Positions 60,180 to 64,000 of a stretch of DNA of 64,000 bases are shown here, in pieces. The notes below the pieces were generated by a model, which did no database searches, was not told the origin of the DNA, and saw only the letters and a program-made list of their open reading frames with translations. The first letter of the stretch is position 1. Each line of letters begins with the position of its first letter. The stretch is taken from NCBI GenBank assembly GCA_017449495.1, contig JAFTFO010000010.1, positions 30,354 through 94,353 on the forward strand, written 5' to 3'. The DNA comes from Prevotella sp. GTDB taxonomy: Bacteria > Bacteroidota > Bacteroidia > Bacteroidales > Bacteroidaceae. Position numbers and translations under genes: made by a program.

Positions 60180-60961
60180 ATGCCTAAAAATAGCGACGCT
60201 AAACGTAACTATCTGAATATCAACGAATTACCCCCCCCCCTGTAGGCGGAGGTAAGGAAACCGATTTTTCATCTGTCAATCCCCACATCATCCGTCTCGT
60301 CAGCCATCTGCTCGATATGGCCGACGCAGACTATACCCTCCTGACACCCATCGATAAGGAAACGCTTCGCGACGTGCTCCATTATGGCAGCGTGGAGCGC
60401 GTGGCCCGCCTGCAGAAGGTGTCAAGAGAGACCATCCGCAGCCGCACGGTGAAGGCCATCGATGCCCTCACCCGTCAGATTCGTGTCTGGGAGGCGCCCC
60501 ATCAGAAACTGGTGGAGCAGAGCCAGCGCATACAGGAACTGGAGAACGACTTGGCGACGCAGAAACGACTCGTCACCGCACAAGTCTCTAAGCACCAGAA
60601 ACTCGAAGAGGAGAACAGCCATCTACGGCTCCAGCTCAATCTGCTCCAGCCCCCACAGCCCCAGACTGCCGCGCAGTCCACGAAGGGCATGATCAAGGTC
60701 GCTGAACCCATGAAGCGCCTTCTGAACAGCCCTTTGGAAGAGATTCGCATCCCCAGCCATATCGTCTCAAAGCTCAACGCCCACGACATCCGCCGTGTCT
60801 ACGACCTTGTCCGTTTCCGTGAGAGCCACTTGGCGCGTCTCGAAGGCATCACCTACAGCGACCTCTCGCGCATAAACCGCTGCCTTACCATCGCCCGCCT
60901 CCACCTCGACACCGACATCCGCTGGCTCGACGCCCAACAAGAGTATTACATGAAGAAATAA
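60180..60961 (+). CDS. HTH/coiled-coil/alpha-CTD-like protein, frame broken at a C10 tract (possible phase-variable gene)
   Basis: From ATG 60180 the frame reads MPKNSDAKRNYLNINELPPP and then hits TAG just after a run of ten cytosines (60231-60240). With eight or eleven Cs the frame would join the downstream reading frame (VGGGKETDFSSVNPHI...), giving about 260 residues. That part has a helix-turn-helix-like segment (GSVERVARLQKVSRETIRSR), a coiled coil (about 110-155, QSQRIQELENDLATQKRL) and a C-terminal helix-hairpin-helix like the RNA polymerase alpha-CTD (PLEEIRIPSHIVSKL...LEGITYSDLSRI). An internal start at 60317 would still express the C-terminal part. The intact protein probably binds DNA. 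Either phase variation or a sequence error in the C run explains the break. Confidence 0.65.
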
Positions 60962-60976
60962 GAAAAATCAAAATAT

Positions 60977-61852
60977 ATGGCAGGATTAACTGTTTATACA
61001 AAATTGTTGGATAAGACGCTTGAAGGCGCCAGAATCATTGACATGGGCAGCACCAAGTCGTGCGAATGTTTTGTTTTGCCCAGAGATTTGGTGGCTGAAG
61101 TTGGTAAGAAACATCCTGTTTTGCATCAACACAGCTTTTATATTTTGTTGGGTAAAGACAAGAAGGGACGAAATATGGCCTACATAGGCGAGACGCAAGA
61201 TTTCACGGATCGCGTGATAGACCACAAGCAAAAGAAAGACTTCTGGACTATTGCCCTCGTATTCGTATCCAAAGCCAATGAGATTTTTGCCAGCGAGGTG
61301 CTCTATCTGGAGTATTTGGGTTATCAGGCAGCAGTTGAAGCAGGCAACTATATCATAGAGAATCCTAACAAGGTAAACAAGCAAAAGCTTTCTCCAGACA
61401 AAGAGGATGAAATGGAGTTGTTCTTTGAGGATATTCTGTTCTTGACCCGTTTTTATGGCTGTAAAGTCTTTGACGAACCAGAGAAGCCTATTATTGAGGA
61501 AACGGGCAAGACATTTACAATGACGATGCCTAAAATAGGTCTTCGGGCAATTCTCAAATTCTATCGAGAGTCAAATCGCTATGTGATTGCTGCTGGTAGC
61601 AATGTCAGCGAAAAGACATGGGACAGCTGCCCCAAGGGATTGAAGCCTTTCCGTGAGCATGTCTTCGCCAATCCCAAATTGGTGAAGAAAGTGGCGGAAA
61701 AGATGTATGTCACTCTGGAAGATATTGATATCCCAGAAGCAAATCTCTCCCCTTCCGGCGCAGCCTCCTTCTGCGCGGGCACATCCTATCAAGGCCCTGA
61801 AGCTTGGGTAGATGAGGAAGGTAAGAAATATCCAAAAGAGTGGTGGAAATAA
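60977..61852 (+). CDS. GIY-YIG nuclease family protein with DUF4357
   Basis: Encodes 291 residues: an N-terminal GIY-YIG-like domain with HSFYILLGKDKKGRNMAYIG, GETQDFTDRVIDH and a conserved ASEVLYLEYL segment, and a C-terminal DUF4357 (GLRAILKFYRESNRYVIAAG, SEKTWDSCPKGL). Such proteins are often near restriction-modification or mobile regions. It lies directly before the N6-adenine methylase gene and 15 bases after the C10-tract gene. Catalytic activity was not tested by sequence; the key Tyr and Glu are plausible but not confirmed. Confidence 0.8.
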   Translation: MAGLTVYTKLLDKTLEGARIIDMGSTKSCECFVLPRDLVAEVGKKHPVLHQHSFYILLGKDKKGRNMAYIGETQDFTDRVIDHKQKKDFWTIALVFVSKANEIFASEVLYLEYLGYQAAVEAGNYIIENPNKVNKQKLSPDKEDEMELFFEDILFLTRFYGCKVFDEPEKPIIEETGKTFTMTMPKIGLRAILKFYRESNRYVIAAGSNVSEKTWDSCPKGLKPFREHVFANPKLVKKVAEKMYVTLEDIDIPEANLSPSGAASFCAGTSYQGPEAWVDEEGKKYPKEWWK

Positions 61853-61928
61853 ACTTCTTTTAAATTATTATAAGTGTTTAATGAAGATTATTCTTAATGA
61901 TTTGAATAAATAATAATTTGCTATTAAA

Positions 61929-63887
61929 ATGATTACAAAGAAAAATATAGGAAATGTGCTTTTATCTCATTATTTCAGATTCAAAGAGAATTCTGGAGTA
62001 TATACAAAAGAATATAAAGATGGTGATAGCTCTTTTTCTTTAAAATACAATATCAACACAGGTGATTTTACTTATCCAAATGGGGTAAAAACAGACAGAA
62101 ACACAACGACAGACTCTCACCAAAATGAAAGTTTTGTAGTGTTTTTATGTATTGCACAGATGTTTGAGTTAGGTTACAAACCACATCATTTTAAACTTGA
62201 AGGAGTAAATTATTCTGGTACAGACAAAGGTTATTGCGATATTTTAGTTAAAGATAATGATGATGTAGAGTACTTAATTATCGAATGTAAGACAGCAGAA
62301 TTAACTGATAAAGACGATCAATTCAGGAAGCACTGGGCTAAGACTATGAATAATGGAAGTCAGCTATTTCAATATTTTAATACTTTTAGAAGGGCTCGCT
62401 ATCTTTGTATGTATGCTGCGGATTATATTAAATACGAAAAAGAAACAGGGGAAACGGATTACAAATTTGAAAACATTTACAACATTATATCACTTGAAGA
62501 CAATGAAGCACAACTCAAAATCGATCCATCTTTTCAAAGTTTCAAGCAACTTAGAGCAGAGCAAGGAACAAGTGAAGATTTCTTTAAAGTATGGAAAACG
62601 ACATATATACGAGATTTTTCCAATAGAGGCCTACTTGAAACTGGAATAGAGCCTTTCAAAATCGGCATCAAGAAATATAATATTGACGATCTTCACAAAA
62701 TTGATACATATTCACTAAATAAAAAATATAATGACTTTGCCAATATATTGAGAAAACATACGGTATCAAGTCATGAAAATGCTTTCGACAAACTTATTAA
62801 TCTGTTTATTGCCAAAATCATAGACGAAATTGACAATAGAGAAGAGTTAAAATTACAATGGAAAGGAGCGTCTTACGATGATTATTATTCTCTTCAGGAT
62901 AGGTTAAATGTCTTGTATAGAGAGGGGATGAGCCGTTTTTTTAATGACACAGTCACATTTGTCGAAACAAGTCAAATAGATGACGCATTCGATTTTTTGA
63001 AATATAAAGCAGATGAAGGCAAAAGAACAATTCATAAACTATTTAGGTCATTAAAATACTATAGCAATAATCCTTTCGCTTTTTTGGACGTTCATAATGA
63101 ATCACTATTTTATCAGAACTCTTCAATCTTGAAAGATGTAATATTGATGCTTCAAGACATTTATATAACTGCAAATGAAGACAATCAATTTTTAGGAGAT
63201 CTTTTTGAAGGATTCTTAAACAAAGGAGTTCACCAAAGTGAGGGCCAATTTTTCACTCCTTTACCCATTGTTCGTTTTTTGATCTCTTCACTTCCATTAA
63301 ATCAAGTTTATTCAGATGAAAATTTAATGCCGAAAGCAATTGATTATGCATGTGGAGCGGGCCATTTCCTAACTGAATATGCTCGACAAATAAGGCCTAT
63401 ACTTTTAGAGCCTCATAATCAGGATTTATCTAAAATTAAAGATATAGATGAAAGAAACGAAAAGATAGCTAATATAATGCATCGTTATTATGAAAAAATA
63501 ATAGGAATTGAAAAAGACTATAGGCTATCAAAAGTAAGTCAAGTTGCTGCTTATATGTATAACATGGGAGGAATAAGAATCGTATATGGTGATGCATTAA
63601 AAGATAATCCTTATATTGCTCATAATAGTTTTGATGTTCTTGTTGCCAATCCACCATATAGTGTACGGGGCTTTCTCGATGTTTTATCAGAAGAAGAAAG
63701 AAAAAAATATAGTCTATCAAAATACGTAACAAACACTGAAAAAAACGGAGCGATTGAAGTGTTTTTCTTAGAAAAGGCCTCTCAATTATTAAAAGATGAA
63801 GGAGTAGCAGCAATAATATTACCAGTTAGTATTTTGACAAAAGGCAATCTATTTATGTATTCACTAGTGTCCACGAAAATCTGTTAA
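61929..63887 (+). pseudogene. N6-adenine DNA methylase with N-terminal nuclease-like domain, cut by an insertion sequence
   Basis: The frame covers 652 residues. Near residues 95-120 is CDILVKDNDDVEYLIIECKT, a PD-(D/E)XK-type D..ECK motif as in HSDR_N domains. The methylase core follows: ESEGQFFTPLPIV-type HQSEGQFFTPLPIVRF, motif I ACGAGHFLTEYA, and motif IV VANPPYSVRG. Near 63860, after ILPVSILTKGNLFMY, the sequence changes into non-methylase DNA carrying the end of a transposase gene on the other strand; the last residues (SLVSTKIC) come from that element. The C-terminal target-recognition part is missing or lies past the window. The region is AT-rich, fitting acquired DNA. Confidence 0.8.
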
Positions 63888-64000
63888 CATTTCCAGAAGT
63901 GACACTTTGATAGTTGACCTAATTCTCAAACTCAAGCCACAGCTGTTTATCCTGCTCTTCAGGATTTTCGATTGGCTCGTCTTTCAGAATCTCCTCCAAA
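63866..64000. mobile_element. End of an insertion sequence inside the methylase gene
   Basis: From about AGTGTCCACGAAAATCTG (63866 on) the sequence no longer fits the methylase and reaches a transposase end on the minus strand. The other end is outside the window, so target duplication could not be checked. Left boundary is approximate. Confidence 0.6.
63919..64000 (-). CDS. Transposase, C-terminal 26 residues
   Basis: The minus strand reads LEEILKDEPIENPEEQDKQL and ends LEFEN before a TAG at 63919-63921. The rest is outside the window. Assignment as transposase comes from context: acidic tail, position just inside the element edge, and the disrupted methylase gene. Family not determined. 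Confidence 0.5.
   Translation of the reverse strand, partial: LEEILKDEPIENPEEQDKQLWLEFEN

Noticed and set aside
1-64000. CRISPR arrays, rRNA and tRNA genes
   Set aside because: No regularly spaced identical repeats, no conserved rRNA segments and no cloverleaf-like sequences were seen by eye; a dedicated tRNA search was not possible.

Overview
The window looks like chromosome of a Bacteroidota bacterium, most likely a gut or rumen member of the Prevotellaceae. This rests on repeated Bacteroidota-type -7 boxes (TAnnTTTG) in front of genes, a GldH lipoprotein, a RicT/PSP1 protein next to HolB, a purH-mreBCD-mrdA-rodA block, VirE_N-type and DUF4143 ATPase genes, a men (menaquinone) locus, and plant-wall enzymes (GH51 arabinofuranosidase, CE15 esterase). 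No rRNA, tRNA or CRISPR array was recognised.

Layout. 1-3.5 kb: mfd start (minus), divergent from a lipid/envelope trio (GT2 polyprenyl-phosphate mannosyltransferase, PlsC, metallophosphoesterase). 3.5-8.9 kb: accessory block with a DUF6078-like gene, a truncated AAA ATPase behind a 28-bp palindrome, an AAA ATPase plus truncated RloB-like partner, and a VirE-type primase/helicase-like gene with an iteron-like upstream region. 8.9-12.7 kb (minus): MetH activation-domain protein, dihydroorotase, DUF4369 lipoprotein, small membrane protein, FtsB/DivIC. 12.8-20.5 kb: dnaX; a histidine kinase-xylose transporter-receiver operon (minus) divergent from GH51. 20.5-24.6 kb: secreted protein, BASS transporter, RelE/ParE toxin-antitoxin, a broken outer-membrane protein behind a possible structured leader, and an 850-bp non-coding stretch with palindromes. 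24.6-28.4 kb: metF-holB-ricT-gldH. 28.4-34.8 kb (minus): purH (IMP cyclohydrolase domain only)-mreB-mreC-mreD-mrdA-rodA. 35-41.7 kb: asnA, a large TonB-receptor-like barrel, aroB, CE15. 41.7-50.6 kb: menaquinone genes in two minus-strand groups (menB-lipoprotein-menC-menE and menI-like-menF-menD) around a plus-strand nucleoside kinase. 50.6-53.6 kb: three tandem ROK kinases. 53.8-56.6 kb: lysS, gpsA. 56.6-64 kb: accessory block with a fused pair of pseudogenes (HTH-like remnant, kinase-TM-EF-hand-LRR receptor-like protein), a DUF4143 ATPase, repeat-rich DNA, an HTH/alpha-CTD-like protein with a C10 tract that breaks its frame, a GIY-YIG/DUF4357 protein, and an N6-adenine methylase cut by an insertion sequence.

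The most unusual signal is not a gene. Several families of palindromic elements lie inside conserved metabolic genes (menE twice, menC, menF, pyrC, virE, and a half copy in the MetH-activation gene) and keep the reading frame, so the host proteins carry extra peptides. Relatives sit in intergenic DNA at about 45.75 kb and 59.7-59.9 kb. This resembles Rickettsia palindromic elements or REP elements, but no REP-associated transposase is in the window.
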